This document shows, one piece after another, positions 17,234 through 26,208 of a stretch of 64,000 bases of DNA. The notes beneath the pieces are model-generated. The model worked only from the letters and a program-made list of their open reading frames with translations, was not told the DNA's origin and did not search any database. The translations under genes and the position numbers were made by a program. How positions within the stretch are numbered: the stretch's first letter is position 1; each line of letters opens with the position of its first letter. Source of the DNA: Planotetraspora sp. A-T 1434 (GTDB lineage: Bacteria; Actinomycetota; Actinomycetes; Streptosporangiales; Streptosporangiaceae); assembly GCF_025420585.1 (NCBI RefSeq), contig NZ_JAOEGB010000010.1:124001-188000 (forward strand). The letters run 5' to 3'.

Positions 17234-17860
17234 GTGTCCGAGGTTAAGATCGCCGCTGAGCTCCGCACGGAGTTCGGCAAGGGCGCCGCTCGCAAGATCC
17301 GCCGGGAGCACAAGGTTCCGGCTGTGCTGTACGGCCACGGCACCGACACCCAGCACCTGACCCTGCCGGGCCACGAGCTGCTGCTGGCGCTGCGCACGCC
17401 GAACGTGCTGATCCGCCTCCAGGGCGACGGCATCAACGAGATCGCGCTGCCGAAGGGCGTCCAGCGCGACCCGATCAAGGGCTTCCTGGAGCACGTCGAC
17501 CTGCTCCTGGTCAAGCGGGGCGAGAAGGTCACCGTCGAGATCCCGGTCACCGTCACCGGTGACGTGATCGGCGGTGCGATCCTCGACCAGCAGCTCGTCA
17601 CGGTGTCCGTCGAGGCCGAGGCGACCCACATCCCGACCGGTGTCGAGGTCGACGTCGACGGCAAGGACGTCGGCTACGCCGTGCACGCCGGCGAGCTGGC
17701 GCTGCCTTCGGGCGCGACCCTGGCGGGCGACCCCGAGGCGCTGGTCCTGCACGTGATCGGCGCTCCGACGGTCGAGCTGCCCGAAGAGGGCGAGGCCGCC
17801 GAGGCCGAGGCCGAGGCCGCCGGTGAGGGCGAGGCCGCCGAGTCTGAGGCCGGCGAGTAG
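17234..17860 (+). CDS. rplY: 50S ribosomal protein L25/general stress protein Ctc
   Basis: About 208 residues from GTG 17234 behind TAGGAG. The N-terminal L25 domain binds 5S rRNA (SEVKIAAELRTEFGKGAARKIRR, shown here only in part by its basic KGAARKIRR motif, and AVLYGHG). The middle is the TL5/Ctc beta domain (GVQRDPIKGFLEHVDLLLV). The C-terminus is an acidic Glu/Ala-rich tail, common in actinobacterial L25/Ctc. pth follows after a terminator-like hairpin, preserving the usual rplY-pth pairing. Confidence 0.94.
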   Translation: MSEVKIAAELRTEFGKGAARKIRREHKVPAVLYGHGTDTQHLTLPGHELLLALRTPNVLIRLQGDGINEIALPKGVQRDPIKGFLEHVDLLLVKRGEKVTVEIPVTVTGDVIGGAILDQQLVTVSVEAEATHIPTGVEVDVDGKDVGYAVHAGELALPSGATLAGDPEALVLHVIGAPTVELPEEGEAAEAEAEAAGEGEAAESEAGE

Positions 17861-17876
17861 GACGGTTCGTGAGAGA

Positions 17877-17904
17877 GTCCTCCACAGGATGTCCTGTGGA
17901 GGAC
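17877..17904 (+). terminator. Hairpin terminator between rplY and pth
   Basis: A 12-bp perfect stem (GTCCTCCACAGG with CCTGTGGAGGAC) has a 4-nt loop and is followed by TTCTCC. It would attenuate transcription from rplY into pth. Confidence 0.7.
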
Positions 17905-17941
17905 TTCTCCATGTGAGGCTGAAGGGTGGGGTTGGACTGCG

Positions 17942-18556
17942 ATGTCCACGCCGGTGAGCGCTGAGCGGTGGCTGGTGGTCGGCCTGGGCAACCCCGGGCC
18001 GGAGTACGCCGGGAACCGGCACAACGCCGGATTCATGGTGCTGGACGAGCTGGCGGCGCGGGTCGGCGGGCGCTTCAAGGTCCACAAGTCGCGGGCCGAG
18101 GTCGTCGAGGGCCGCCTGGCCGGGGCGCCGGTCGTGCTCGCCAAGCCCCTGTCCTACATGAACCTGTCCGGCGGTCCCGTCAAGGCGCTGGCCGACTTCT
18201 ACAAGGTCGCCCCGGAGCGCGTCATCGTGGTCCACGACGAGCTGGACATCCCGTACGGCGCGTTGCGCGCGAAGGTGGGTGGCGGGGACAACGGCCACAA
18301 CGGGCTCAAGTCGATCACCAAGTCGCTGGCGACGAAAGACTACCCGCGGATCCGCTTCGGGATCGGCCGCCCGCCGGGCCGGATGGACCCGGCGGCCTAC
18401 GTGCTCAAGGACTTCGCCACGGCCGAGCGCAAGGACCTGCCGTTCCTCGTGGACCGGGCGGCCGACATGGCCGAGTCGCTCATCACCGCCGGTCTCGAGG
18501 CGACGCAGAACAGGTTCCATGCCGGCGATCTCAACCCCGCGAAGCCTCCCCGCTGA
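17942..18556 (+). CDS. pth: Peptidyl-tRNA hydrolase
   Basis: 204 residues. It recycles tRNA from prematurely released peptidyl-tRNA. Family motifs: [21 protein letters not shown] at the N-terminus (catalytic His in NRHNAGF), [30 protein letters not shown] and GHNGLKSI. The 3' end overlaps by 26 bp, tail to tail, with the exonuclease gene on the other strand. In other actinobacteria mfd follows nearby; here a 34-kb block intervenes. Confidence 0.95.
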   Translation: MSTPVSAERWLVVGLGNPGPEYAGNRHNAGFMVLDELAARVGGRFKVHKSRAEVVEGRLAGAPVVLAKPLSYMNLSGGPVKALADFYKVAPERVIVVHDELDIPYGALRAKVGGGDNGHNGLKSITKSLATKDYPRIRFGIGRPPGRMDPAAYVLKDFATAERKDLPFLVDRAADMAESLITAGLEATQNRFHAGDLNPAKPPR

Positions 18557-19244
18557 CCTCCGCCTGCGTAGCCGCCGACGCCGCGAGGTCCGGCAGAGGC
18601 TTGGTTTCCGCCGCCACCGTGATGTCCGACGGCGACTGGGGGCCGGCTGACGCCTCGGCGGCCGTACGGCCGGGGCCCGGCCAGAGCATGAGGTTCTGGA
18701 ACAGTTCGGCCTGCTCGATCGCGTCGTCGAGCGCGTTGTGCGTGTGGTGGCGGGTCGACCGCACGTCACGCGGCATCTGCCGTTTGGTCGACCATGCCAC
18801 CGGAACGCCCGCCTTGGCCGTATAGAGGGTCTTGATATCAATGCACCGGGAATGCCCAAAAGGCGACTCTCCGGTGAATCGCATGAAGTACCAGTACATC
18901 CACATCCAGTCGAAGGACAGCGGGAACGCGACCAGCACCGGCAGCGTGCCGCCGCAGACCTCCCGGATCCAGGCGGACGCGGCGGCCATGGCCTCGCCGG
19001 GGTCGCGGCCCTCGCGGAGCAGCGCGTCACGGTCGAGTCCGCTCACCGCGAGCGCCTCGGCCACGAAGTCGTCGCTGATCGGCCTGAGCTCCGCATAAAA
19101 CGTGGCCGACTCCGGATCGACCTTCTCGAACCGCCTGCCGCCCATCCGCCCGGCGACTGTCATGCCGAGACTCACCATGGAATAGGGGCCCGGAATCGGG
19201 CCGTCGGCCTCGATATCGACAGATATGTAGGTTTCGGCTTTCAC
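18531..19244 (-). CDS. DEDDh-type 3'-5' exonuclease-like protein (Rv2179c-like)
   Basis: About 237 residues from the GTG at 19244, with GAGGGG a few bases upstream (an earlier in-frame codon at 19268 lacks a ribosome site). The first acidic pair is in [10 protein letters not shown], and the last motif is [16 protein letters not shown], giving the D-E...H...D signature of DnaQ-like exonucleases. The central region [20 protein letters not shown] matches the Rv2179c-type exoribonuclease family. It probably trims RNA or DNA in the cytoplasm. Its 3' end lies antisense to the last codons of pth. Confidence 0.75.
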   Translation of the reverse strand: MKAETYISVDIEADGPIPGPYSMVSLGMTVAGRMGGRRFEKVDPESATFYAELRPISDDFVAEALAVSGLDRDALLREGRDPGEAMAAASAWIREVCGGTLPVLVAFPLSFDWMWMYWYFMRFTGESPFGHSRCIDIKTLYTAKAGVPVAWSTKRQMPRDVRSTRHHTHNALDDAIEQAELFQNLMLWPGPGRTAAEASAGPQSPSDITVAAETKPLPDLAASAATQAEVSGEASRG

Positions 19245-19268
19245 GAATTCCCCTCGAAGCCAGGCCAC

Positions 19269-20816
19269 ATGGCCGCTAGCATTCCCTCACTGTCAGTGCC
19301 GACACGGCTGCAACGTGAAGCGGCCGATGCTGCGACGAGCATGGAGGCGTGCGTGCTGGACGGCGAGGTGTCGGCGGTCGCCGTCGGCAGGTCGCGAGAG
19401 TCGCCCGCCCACCCGACCCCGCGGCCGCCACGCTGGGCTGTGCGGTATCGCGTCCACGCTGCCGTCTGCGACATGGTCTGTGCCCTCCTCGCCGGGATCG
19501 CCGCCGTTTTCCTGCGGTTCGGCGACCTTACTCCGTATGTCATGCCGTACGTCGTGCTGAGCGGCGCGCTGCCGGTGCTCTGGGTGGGAGTGGTGGGCCT
19601 CAACCGGGCCTACGAGCCGCGGCTGATCGGCGTGGGATCGGAGGAGTTCCGCCGGATCGCGCAGTGCGGCTTCACCCTCATGGCGGGAGTCGCCATCGCG
19701 GCGTACGTGACCAAGACCGAGCTGGCCCGCGGCTACGTCGTGGTCGCTCTCCCGCTCGTGACCGTGTTCACGCTCTGCGCGCGGTACGGCCTGCGCCGCG
19801 GGTTACACGGGCGCCGGGCGCGGGGCGAGGACTGCATGCGCAGGGTCGTGGCGGTCGGCCATCCGGCCGGGATCGCCGAGCTGGCCGCCAGGTTCCGGCG
19901 GGAGCGCTACCACGGCATGGAGATCGTCGCCGCCTGCCTGCCGTACGACGCCTCGGGGAAGGAGGTCGAGGGAGTCCCGGTCCTGGGCGACTTCACCGAC
20001 GTGCCTCTCGTCGTCGGTCAGGCCCGGGCGGACACCGTCGCGGTGCTCGCCTGCCCGGAGCTGGACGGAACGGCCCTGCGCAGGCTCGCCTGGCGGCTGG
20101 AGCGGACCCGCACGGACCTCGTGGTCGCTCCGGCCCTCATGGAGGTGGCGGGCCCCCGGACGACGATCCGGCCGGTCGCCGGGCTCCCGCTGCTGCACGT
20201 CGAACATCCCGAGTTGGCGGGCGTCCGTCAGCTCATCAAGAACGTCTTCGACCGGCTCGTGGCCGGGGTCGCGCTCATCCTGATGTCGCCGGTTATGGCC
20301 GCGGTCGCGATAGCCGTACGTACGTCGAGCCCCGGGCCGGCGCTGTTCCGGCAGACGCGGGTGGGGAAGGACGGCGTGGCGTTCACCATGCTGAAGTTCC
20401 GCACCATGCGGCAGGACGCGGAGGCCCGGAAGGTCGAGCTGGTCAGCGACGGCCACGGCGTGCTGTTCAAGATCCGCCAGGATCCGAGGGTCACGCCGCT
20501 GGGGAGCCGGCTGCGGCGGCACTCGCTCGACGAGCTGCCCCAGCTCATCAACGTGCTGCGGGGCCAGATGTCGCTTGTCGGGCCGCGCCCGCCGCTGCCC
20601 GAGGAGGTCGCGAGGTACGGCGACGACGTCCGCAGGAGGCTCGTCGTCCGGCCGGGGATGACCGGCTTATGGCAGGTCAACGGCCGGTCCGACCTGTCGT
20701 GGGAGGAATCGGTACGGTTGGACCTGCGTTATGTCGAAAACTGGTCTCTCATGCTGGATCTGCAGATCCTGTGGAAGACATGGTCTGCGGTGGCACGCGG
20801 GGCGGGAGCTTACTGA
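19269..20816 (+). CDS. Polyprenyl-phosphate sugar phosphotransferase (exopolysaccharide initiation)
   Basis: About 515 residues from the ATG at 19269; an in-frame ATG at 19341 is an alternative. Four or five transmembrane helices occupy residues 60-175, followed by a Rossmann-like segment (RRVVAVGHPAGIAEL). The C-terminal bacterial sugar-transferase domain has VGKDGVAFTMLKFRTM, SLDELPQLINVLRGQMSLVGPRP and RPGMTGLWQVNGRS. Such enzymes load the first sugar phosphate onto undecaprenyl phosphate, starting repeat-unit assembly at the inner membrane. Its stop abuts the cysQ start, tying polysaccharide initiation to sulfate activation. Confidence 0.92.
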   Translation: MAASIPSLSVPTRLQREAADAATSMEACVLDGEVSAVAVGRSRESPAHPTPRPPRWAVRYRVHAAVCDMVCALLAGIAAVFLRFGDLTPYVMPYVVLSGALPVLWVGVVGLNRAYEPRLIGVGSEEFRRIAQCGFTLMAGVAIAAYVTKTELARGYVVVALPLVTVFTLCARYGLRRGLHGRRARGEDCMRRVVAVGHPAGIAELAARFRRERYHGMEIVAACLPYDASGKEVEGVPVLGDFTDVPLVVGQARADTVAVLACPELDGTALRRLAWRLERTRTDLVVAPALMEVAGPRTTIRPVAGLPLLHVEHPELAGVRQLIKNVFDRLVAGVALILMSPVMAAVAIAVRTSSPGPALFRQTRVGKDGVAFTMLKFRTMRQDAEARKVELVSDGHGVLFKIRQDPRVTPLGSRLRRHSLDELPQLINVLRGQMSLVGPRPPLPEEVARYGDDVRRRLVVRPGMTGLWQVNGRSDLSWEESVRLDLRYVENWSLMLDLQILWKTWSAVARGAGAY

Positions 20817-21668
20817 ATGACGATACGGGACGACCATTCCCTCGCTGGGGACCTGGCCACGGAGGCGGGGGAGCGGCTGCTCGAGCTCCGCGCCCGATAC
20901 GGCTTCGACGACCGTCAGGCGTTGAAGGACGCCGGTGACCGGGCGGCGCACCGCTTCCTGGTCGAAGCGCTGGAACGCCTGCGGCCGAGCGACGCCGTGC
21001 TGTCCGAGGAGGCCACCCGCGAGGAGCGGATGGACCCGAGGCGCCTGGCCGCCGAGAGGGTGTGGATCATCGACCCGCTCGACGGCACCCGCGAGTTCGG
21101 CGAGTCCGGCCGGTCCGACTGGGCGGTCCACGTCGCCCTGTGGGAGCGCGAATCGGTGCCGGAGCACGGATCGCGGGGATCGCTGACGGGTCCCGGGTCG
21201 GTGACGGCCGGCGCGTCGGTGACGGCCGGCGCGTCGCTGACGGCCGGCGCCGTGGCACTCCCGGCGCAGGGCCGTACGCTCACGACCGCCGAGCCGCCCG
21301 TCCTCCCGGAGTGGCCGGGCGGGGGAGAGCGCTTCCGGATCGCGGTCAGCCGCAGCCGGCCGCCCGAGTTCGTGCAGAAGCTCGCCTATCTCGTCGGGGC
21401 CGACCTCGTGCCGATCGGCTCGGCGGGCGCCAAGATTTCCGCTGTGCTCACCGGCGAGGTCGAGGCGTACGTCCACGCGGGCGGCCAGTACGAGTGGGAC
21501 TCGGCCGCACCGGTCGCCGTGGCGCTCGCGGCGGGGGCCCACGCCAGCCGGATCGACGGCACGCCGCTGACCTACAACCAGGCCGACCCCTCGTTGCCGG
21601 ATATCCTTGTCTCCCTACCGGATCTGGCGCCAACGTTGCTCGCCGGGATCCGTGACCTGCACCGCTAG
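20817..21668 (+). CDS. cysQ: 3'(2'),5'-bisphosphate nucleotidase
   Basis: 283 residues of the inositol-monophosphatase superfamily. Metal-binding motifs are visible: LSEEATREE, then WIIDPLDGTREF near residue 83, and a C-terminal EWDSAAPVAVALAAG. CysQ removes 3'-phosphate from PAP, the by-product of sulfotransferases, and can also act on PAPS. The ATG directly follows the TGA of the sugar-transferase gene, so translation is coupled. Residues 125-143 contain an inserted VTAGAS-type repeat caused by an 18-bp tandem duplication near 21198-21250. The next genes are cysD and cysN. Confidence 0.88.
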   Translation: MTIRDDHSLAGDLATEAGERLLELRARYGFDDRQALKDAGDRAAHRFLVEALERLRPSDAVLSEEATREERMDPRRLAAERVWIIDPLDGTREFGESGRSDWAVHVALWERESVPEHGSRGSLTGPGSVTAGASVTAGASLTAGAVALPAQGRTLTTAEPPVLPEWPGGGERFRIAVSRSRPPEFVQKLAYLVGADLVPIGSAGAKISAVLTGEVEAYVHAGGQYEWDSAAPVAVALAAGAHASRIDGTPLTYNQADPSLPDILVSLPDLAPTLLAGIRDLHR

Positions 21669-21686
21669 TCTCCCGAAGGAAGCCCA

Positions 21687-22601
21687 ATGCTTCAGCGTGA
21701 CTACACCACGTCACAGCTCGACGTGCTCGAAGCCGAGGCGATCCACATCATGCGTGAGGTCGCGGCCGAGTTCGAGCGCCCCTGTCTGCTCTTCTCCGGC
21801 GGCAAGGACTCGATCGTCATGCTGCGCGTCGCCGAGAAGGCGTTCTGGCCGGCGCCGATCCCGTTCCCTCTGATGCACGTGGACACCGGTCACAACTTCT
21901 CCGAGGTCATCGACTACCGGGACCGCCGGGTCGCCGAGCTGAACGCCCGGCTTGTCGTGGCGTCGGTCCAGGCGTCCATCGATGCCGGGCGGGTCGTCGA
22001 GGACACCGGGCGGCGGGCGTCCCGCAACCGGCTCCAGACGACCACGCTGCTCGACGCGATCGAGGAGAACGAGTACGACGCGGTCTTCGGCGGGGGCCGC
22101 CGCGACGAGGAGAAGGCGCGGGCGAAGGAGCGGGTGTTCTCCTTCCGCGACGACTTCGGCCAGTGGGACCCGAAGAACCAGCGGCCCGAGCTGTGGAACC
22201 TTTACAACACGCGGATCCGCAAGGGCGAGCACATCCGGGTGTTCCCGCTGTCCAACTGGACCGAGCTGGACATCTGGCACTATATCCGGCGGGAGGACAT
22301 CGAGATCCCGTCGATCTACTTCTCGCACACCCGGAAGGTCTTCGAGCGGGACGGCATGCTGCTGGCCGACGACGAGGTGGTGCAGCGCGGCGAGGACGAG
22401 CCCGTCTTCGAGGCCGTCGTCCGCTACCGGACCGTGGGCGACATGACCTGCACGGGAGCGGTGGTGTCCGCCGCCACGACCGTGGAGGAGATCATCGAGG
22501 AGATCGCCGTCACCCGGATCACCGAGCGCGGGGCCACCCGCGCCGACGACCGGGCCTCCGAGGCCGCCATGGAAGACCGCAAGAAGGAAGGCTACTTCTG
22601 A
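21687..22601 (+). CDS. cysD: Sulfate adenylyltransferase subunit 2
   Basis: 304 residues. The PP-loop ATP-pyrophosphatase motif LFSGGKDSIVML is near residue 36, followed by LMHVDTGHNF, FGGGRRDEEKARAKER and PLSNWTELDIWHYI, all characteristic of CysD. With the GTPase CysN it makes APS from sulfate and ATP. The C-terminal segment ending EAAMEDRKKEGYF is duplicated in diverged form just downstream. Its TGA overlaps an ATG (TGATG) that opens a small ORF leading to cysN. No cysH or sulfite reductase genes are nearby, which points to PAPS supply for sulfotransferases. Confidence 0.95.
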   Translation: MLQRDYTTSQLDVLEAEAIHIMREVAAEFERPCLLFSGGKDSIVMLRVAEKAFWPAPIPFPLMHVDTGHNFSEVIDYRDRRVAELNARLVVASVQASIDAGRVVEDTGRRASRNRLQTTTLLDAIEENEYDAVFGGGRRDEEKARAKERVFSFRDDFGQWDPKNQRPELWNLYNTRIRKGEHIRVFPLSNWTELDIWHYIRREDIEIPSIYFSHTRKVFERDGMLLADDEVVQRGEDEPVFEAVVRYRTVGDMTCTGAVVSAATTVEEIIEEIAVTRITERGATRADDRASEAAMEDRKKEGYF

Positions 22602-22757
22602 TGGCCACCTGTGCCTTCCGCGGCCAGGCCGCCATGGAGGACCGGCAGCGTGAGATTCGAAGGCGACTTCTGATGGCCACCTGTGCCTTCCGCGGCCAGG
22701 CCGCCATGGAGGACCGGCAGCGTGAGATTCGAAGGCCACTTCTGTCGGCCACCTGCC
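22561..22757 (+). repeat. Tandem duplications of the cysD 3' end
   Basis: A nearly exact 72-bp unit occurs at 22601-22672 and 22673-22744, each starting ATGGCCACCTGTGCC. A diverged, 7-nt shorter copy of its second half is the cysD tail itself (22561-22600). A partial fourth start with TCG for ATG follows at 22745. Two slipped duplications best explain the pattern. Confidence 0.88.
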
Positions 22758-22822
22758 TTCTTCCCGGCGGCGGGAGCCGTACGGGATCAGGGGACGCTGG
22801 AGACTCTGGGGAGCGGGAGTAA
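22601..22822 (+). CDS. Small repeat-encoded ORF linking cysD and cysN
   Basis: A 73-codon frame starts at the ATG overlapping the cysD stop (TGATG) and ends in a TAA that overlaps the cysN ATG (TAATG). Residues 1-48 are two nearly identical 24-residue units containing AAMEDRQREIRR, derived by frame change from the tail of cysD; the rest is Gly/Ser-rich. No domain is recognised. It may be a by-product that keeps ribosomes coupled from cysD to cysN, rather than a functional protein. The overlaps on both sides are exact. Confidence 0.4.
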   Translation: MATCAFRGQAAMEDRQREIRRRLLMATCAFRGQAAMEDRQREIRRPLLSATCLLPGGGSRTGSGDAGDSGERE

Positions 22823-24084
22823 TGGACATCCTTCGTTTCGCCACCGCGGGAAGCGTGGACGACGGCAAGTCGACGCTGATCGGGCGGCTGCTCTTCGACT
22901 CCAAGGCGATCTTCGAGGACCAGCTCGAAGCGGTCGAGCGCACCTCGCGCGACCGGGGCACGGAGTACACCGACCTGTCGCTGCTGACCGACGGCCTCCG
23001 GGCCGAGCGTGAGCAGGGCATCACGATCGACGTGGCGTACCGCTATTTCGCGACGCCGAAGCGCAAGTTCATCATCGCGGACACGCCCGGCCACATCCAG
23101 TACACGCGGAACATGGTCACCGGCGCATCCACCGCCGACCTGGCGATCATCCTGATCGACGCGCGCAAGGGCGTGCTGGAGCAGTCGCGGCGGCATGCGT
23201 TCCTCACGACGCTGCTCCGGGTGCCGCACCTCGTGCTCGCGGTCAACAAGATGGACCTCGTCGACTATTCGGAGGCGCGGTTCGAGGAGATCCGCGAGGA
23301 GTTCACCGCGTTCGCGTCGAAGCTGAACACGAGCGACCTCACGTTCATCCCGATCTCGGCGCTGCATGGCGACAACGTGGTCTCCCGGTCGGAGAACATG
23401 CCGTGGTACGAAGGCTCGTCGCTCCTGCACCACCTGGAGCACGTGCACATCGCCTCCGACCGGAACCTGGTGGACGTCCGGTTCCCGGTGCAGTACGTCA
23501 TCCGCCCGCACAGCGCGACCAGCCAGGAGCTCCACGACTACCGGGGATACGCCGGCCAGGTCGCCGGGGGCATCCTCAAGCCCGGTGACGAGGTGATGCA
23601 CCTGCCGTCGGGCCTGACCACGAGGATCGCGGGGATCGACACGTTCGACGGCAAGGTCGATGAGGCGTTCCCGCCCATGTCGGTCACCCTCCGGCTGGAG
23701 GACGACATCGACATCTCGCGCGGGGACATGATCTGCCGCCCGCACAACCAGCCGCACGTCGCGCAGGAGATCGACGCGATGGTCTGCTGGATGGCCGACG
23801 GGGTGAAGCTGCAGCCGCGTTCCAAGCTCGTCATCAAGCACACGACGAGGACGGCGCGGGCCCTGGTGAGGGATCTGCACTACCGGCTCGACGTCAACAC
23901 CCTCCACCGGGATGAGTCGGCGACGGCGCTCGGCCTCAACGAGATCGGCCGGGTGTCGCTGCGCACGACCCAGCCGCTCTTCGTGGACGACTACGCCAGA
24001 AACCGCCTCACCGGCGGCTTCATCCTCATCGACGAGGCCACCAACGGCACCGTGGCGGCCGGCATGATCGTTGACGCCCACTGA
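22822..24084 (+). CDS. cysN: Sulfate adenylyltransferase subunit 1 (GTPase)
   Basis: 420 residues of the EF-Tu-like GTPase family. Motifs: G1 AGSVDDGKST near residue 9, G2/switch region REQGITIDVAYRYF, G3 ADTPGHIQYTRNM, G4 NKMD. Two beta-barrel domains follow. CysN couples GTP hydrolysis to APS formation by CysD. Unlike NodQ/CysNC proteins it has no C-terminal APS kinase domain; the only APS kinase in the window is encoded at 48424. A terminator-like hairpin follows the stop. Confidence 0.95.
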   Translation: MDILRFATAGSVDDGKSTLIGRLLFDSKAIFEDQLEAVERTSRDRGTEYTDLSLLTDGLRAEREQGITIDVAYRYFATPKRKFIIADTPGHIQYTRNMVTGASTADLAIILIDARKGVLEQSRRHAFLTTLLRVPHLVLAVNKMDLVDYSEARFEEIREEFTAFASKLNTSDLTFIPISALHGDNVVSRSENMPWYEGSSLLHHLEHVHIASDRNLVDVRFPVQYVIRPHSATSQELHDYRGYAGQVAGGILKPGDEVMHLPSGLTTRIAGIDTFDGKVDEAFPPMSVTLRLEDDIDISRGDMICRPHNQPHVAQEIDAMVCWMADGVKLQPRSKLVIKHTTRTARALVRDLHYRLDVNTLHRDESATALGLNEIGRVSLRTTQPLFVDDYARNRLTGGFILIDEATNGTVAAGMIVDAH

Positions 24085-24095
24085 CGATCTCCCCC

Positions 24096-24123
24096 AGCGG
24101 ACCGGCCTCCTGACCGGTCCGCT
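24096..24123 (+). terminator. Terminator after the cysQ-cysD-cysN unit
   Basis: A 10-bp stem (AGCGGACCGG with CCGGTCCGCT) encloses an 8-nt loop 12 bp after the cysN stop. There is no T-tract, as is common in high-GC actinobacteria. Confidence 0.6.
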
Positions 24124-24259
24124 GACCGGTTCGCTTGCCGTAAAGATGTGCAGGCCATCGCCTCGGGCGTCGCTCGGTAGATCCTTTGGGGATCGTCGCA
24201 TGTATCGTTACGCTCCGCGCTAAGGTCGCCACGTTCCGTATCCACAAGGTGGAGGGCGC

Positions 24260-25177
24260 GTGGCCGTGGCCGACTCTCAGCCGGTGATCTTCGTGGGAGG
24301 GCTGGGTCGCAGCGGCAGCACGCTGTTGGAGCGCCTGCTCGGTGAGATTCCCGGCGTCGCCCCGCTCGGGGAGGTCGTCCACCTCTGGGAGCGCGGTGTC
24401 CTCGCCAACGAGCCCTGCGGCTGCGGGCAGCCGTTCGCTGAGTGCCCCTTCTGGGCCAAGGTGGGCGCCCGGGCCTTCGGCCGCTGGCGAGCGACCCAGG
24501 CCCACTGGCTCCCGCGTCTCCGCACCCGGGTCGACCGTACGCGCCGCATCCCGGGGTTCGTCTGCGGACCGCTCACCCGCGAGGCCGAGCTGGCCGAATA
24601 CGTGTCGGCCTACTCCCGGATCTACGGCGCCGCGGCCGAGGTCGCGAACGCCCGAGCCGTGATCGACAGCAGCAAGCATGCCTCCCTGGCGTACTGCCTG
24701 TCCGCGATCATCGACGTGTGGGTCGTCCATGTCGTCCGCGACCCACGGGCGGTCGCGGCCTCCTGGCGGCGGAAGGTGCGGCGGCCCGAGGACGGGCAGC
24801 CCATGACCCGCTGGGCGCCCGCCAGGACGGCCGTCCACTGGCTGGCGCAGAACCTCGCGTTGGAGGCCCTCCGCTGCCGTGGCGTGCGGGTCGTCCGCGT
24901 CCACTATGAGGACCTCCTCGACGAGCCCGTCAAGACGATGACGAAGTTGGCGGCCAGGCTCGATCTGCCGTCCTCCGGGGAAGCACTTTCCTTCCTCGAC
25001 GACCGCCAGGCGCGGCTCGGCGTCGCGCATACGGTCTCCGGCAACCCCATGCGATTCGCCGTCGGCCGGATCGAATTCCGCGACCGCCCCACCGCGCTGC
25101 CCATCGCACAGCGCTGGCTGGTCACCGCGCTGACCTGGCCCCTTCTCCTCTTGTACGGCTACCGCCTCACGTACTGA
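24260..25177 (+). CDS. PAPS-dependent sulfotransferase
   Basis: 305 residues from GTG 24260 behind GGAGGG. The 5'-phosphosulfate-binding loop is GGLGRSGSTLLERLLGE near residue 15. The 3'-phosphate-binding region is IDSSKHASLAYCL with VVHVVRDPRAVAASW near residue 160. Family members transfer sulfate from PAPS to sugars, lipids or other small molecules. It follows the APS-forming genes and precedes two glycosyltransferase genes, suggesting a carbohydrate or glycolipid acceptor. A CGCG Cys pair (EPCGCGQPFAECPFW) is also found in some actinobacterial homologues. Confidence 0.85.
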   Translation: MAVADSQPVIFVGGLGRSGSTLLERLLGEIPGVAPLGEVVHLWERGVLANEPCGCGQPFAECPFWAKVGARAFGRWRATQAHWLPRLRTRVDRTRRIPGFVCGPLTREAELAEYVSAYSRIYGAAAEVANARAVIDSSKHASLAYCLSAIIDVWVVHVVRDPRAVAASWRRKVRRPEDGQPMTRWAPARTAVHWLAQNLALEALRCRGVRVVRVHYEDLLDEPVKTMTKLAARLDLPSSGEALSFLDDRQARLGVAHTVSGNPMRFAVGRIEFRDRPTALPIAQRWLVTALTWPLLLLYGYRLTY

Positions 25178-25203
25178 CTCGCCTACCGATCGGAGCTTCC
25201 GCG

Positions 25204-26208
25204 TTGAACCCGTCCGTGGGGGTCGTGATCCCCACCCGAGGTGACCGGCCCGGCCCTCTCGCCGCCGCGGTGTCAGCCGTACTGAACCAGTCCCACAGCC
25301 GCCCACCCGAGGTCGTCGTGGTCGTCGACGGACCCGCCGACGAGGCGGCCGAGCCCGGCGCGGCGGGGAGGGCACCCGCGGTGGCTTGGCCGTACACCAC
25401 GGGGAAGCGGGTGGCCACGGGTGAGAAGCGGGCGGCCATGGTGGCCGAGCAGTTGGCGGACGTCGTCGCGGCGTTTCGCGGAGGCGTCCGGGTCATGCCG
25501 AATCAGCAGAGCCCCGGCCTGCCCGGAGCCAGGAACACCGGCATCGCGGCCCTGAGCACGGACCTGGTGGCCTTCTGTGACGACGATGACGTATGGCTGC
25601 CGGGCAAGCTCGCCCCTCAGCTCGCGGCGCTCGCGGCGGAACCGGAGGCACACTTTGCGAGTTGCGCGATCGAGGTCGAGTACGGCTCCCGCCGCGTGGC
25701 CCGCCTCGCCGGCACGGACCGGGTCACCCGCGAGCACCTCAGCCGGTCGCGGATGATGATGGTCCACTCTTCGACGTTCCTGTTCAGGCGGGGCTCGATC
25801 TGGGTGGACGAGAGCGCCCCGAGCGGTCAGAACGAGGACTGGGACCTCGCCCTCCGCGCCGCCGGGCGGCACCCGATCGTCAACGTCGACCGGCCGCTGG
25901 TGCGGGTCCGCTGGGGGGCGTCCGACTACGTCACGAAGTGGGCCGACCGGATCGCCGGCCTCGAATGGATGCTGGCCCGGCATCCCGAGCTCACGACCGA
26001 CCGGCGCGGCGCCGCCCGGATCTACGGCCAGCTCGCCTTCAGCCATGCCGCTCTCGGCCACCGCGGGGAGGCGGCCCGCTGGGCGTGGCGCACCTTCGCG
26101 GCTCGCCGTGGAGAGCCCCGCTCGGCCCTGGCACTGGCCGTGGCCGCTCGTCTGGTCTCCCCGAGCAGGATCCTCCAGGTCCTCAACGCCCACGGCCACG
26201 GCATCTGA
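25204..26208 (+). CDS. Family 2 glycosyltransferase
   Basis: 334 residues, start TTG 25204. The GT-A fold shows VGVVIPTRGDRPGPL at the N-terminus, SPGLPGARNTGIAAL, and the metal-binding acidic cluster AFCDDDDVWLPGKL near residue 125. A later WDLALRAAGRHPI fits the GT2 acceptor-side motif. It should add a sugar from a nucleotide sugar on the cytoplasmic face during repeat-unit synthesis. Its TGA overlaps the ATG of the next glycosyltransferase gene. Confidence 0.85.
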   Translation: MNPSVGVVIPTRGDRPGPLAAAVSAVLNQSHSRPPEVVVVVDGPADEAAEPGAAGRAPAVAWPYTTGKRVATGEKRAAMVAEQLADVVAAFRGGVRVMPNQQSPGLPGARNTGIAALSTDLVAFCDDDDVWLPGKLAPQLAALAAEPEAHFASCAIEVEYGSRRVARLAGTDRVTREHLSRSRMMMVHSSTFLFRRGSIWVDESAPSGQNEDWDLALRAAGRHPIVNVDRPLVRVRWGASDYVTKWADRIAGLEWMLARHPELTTDRRGAARIYGQLAFSHAALGHRGEAARWAWRTFAARRGEPRSALALAVAARLVSPSRILQVLNAHGHGI

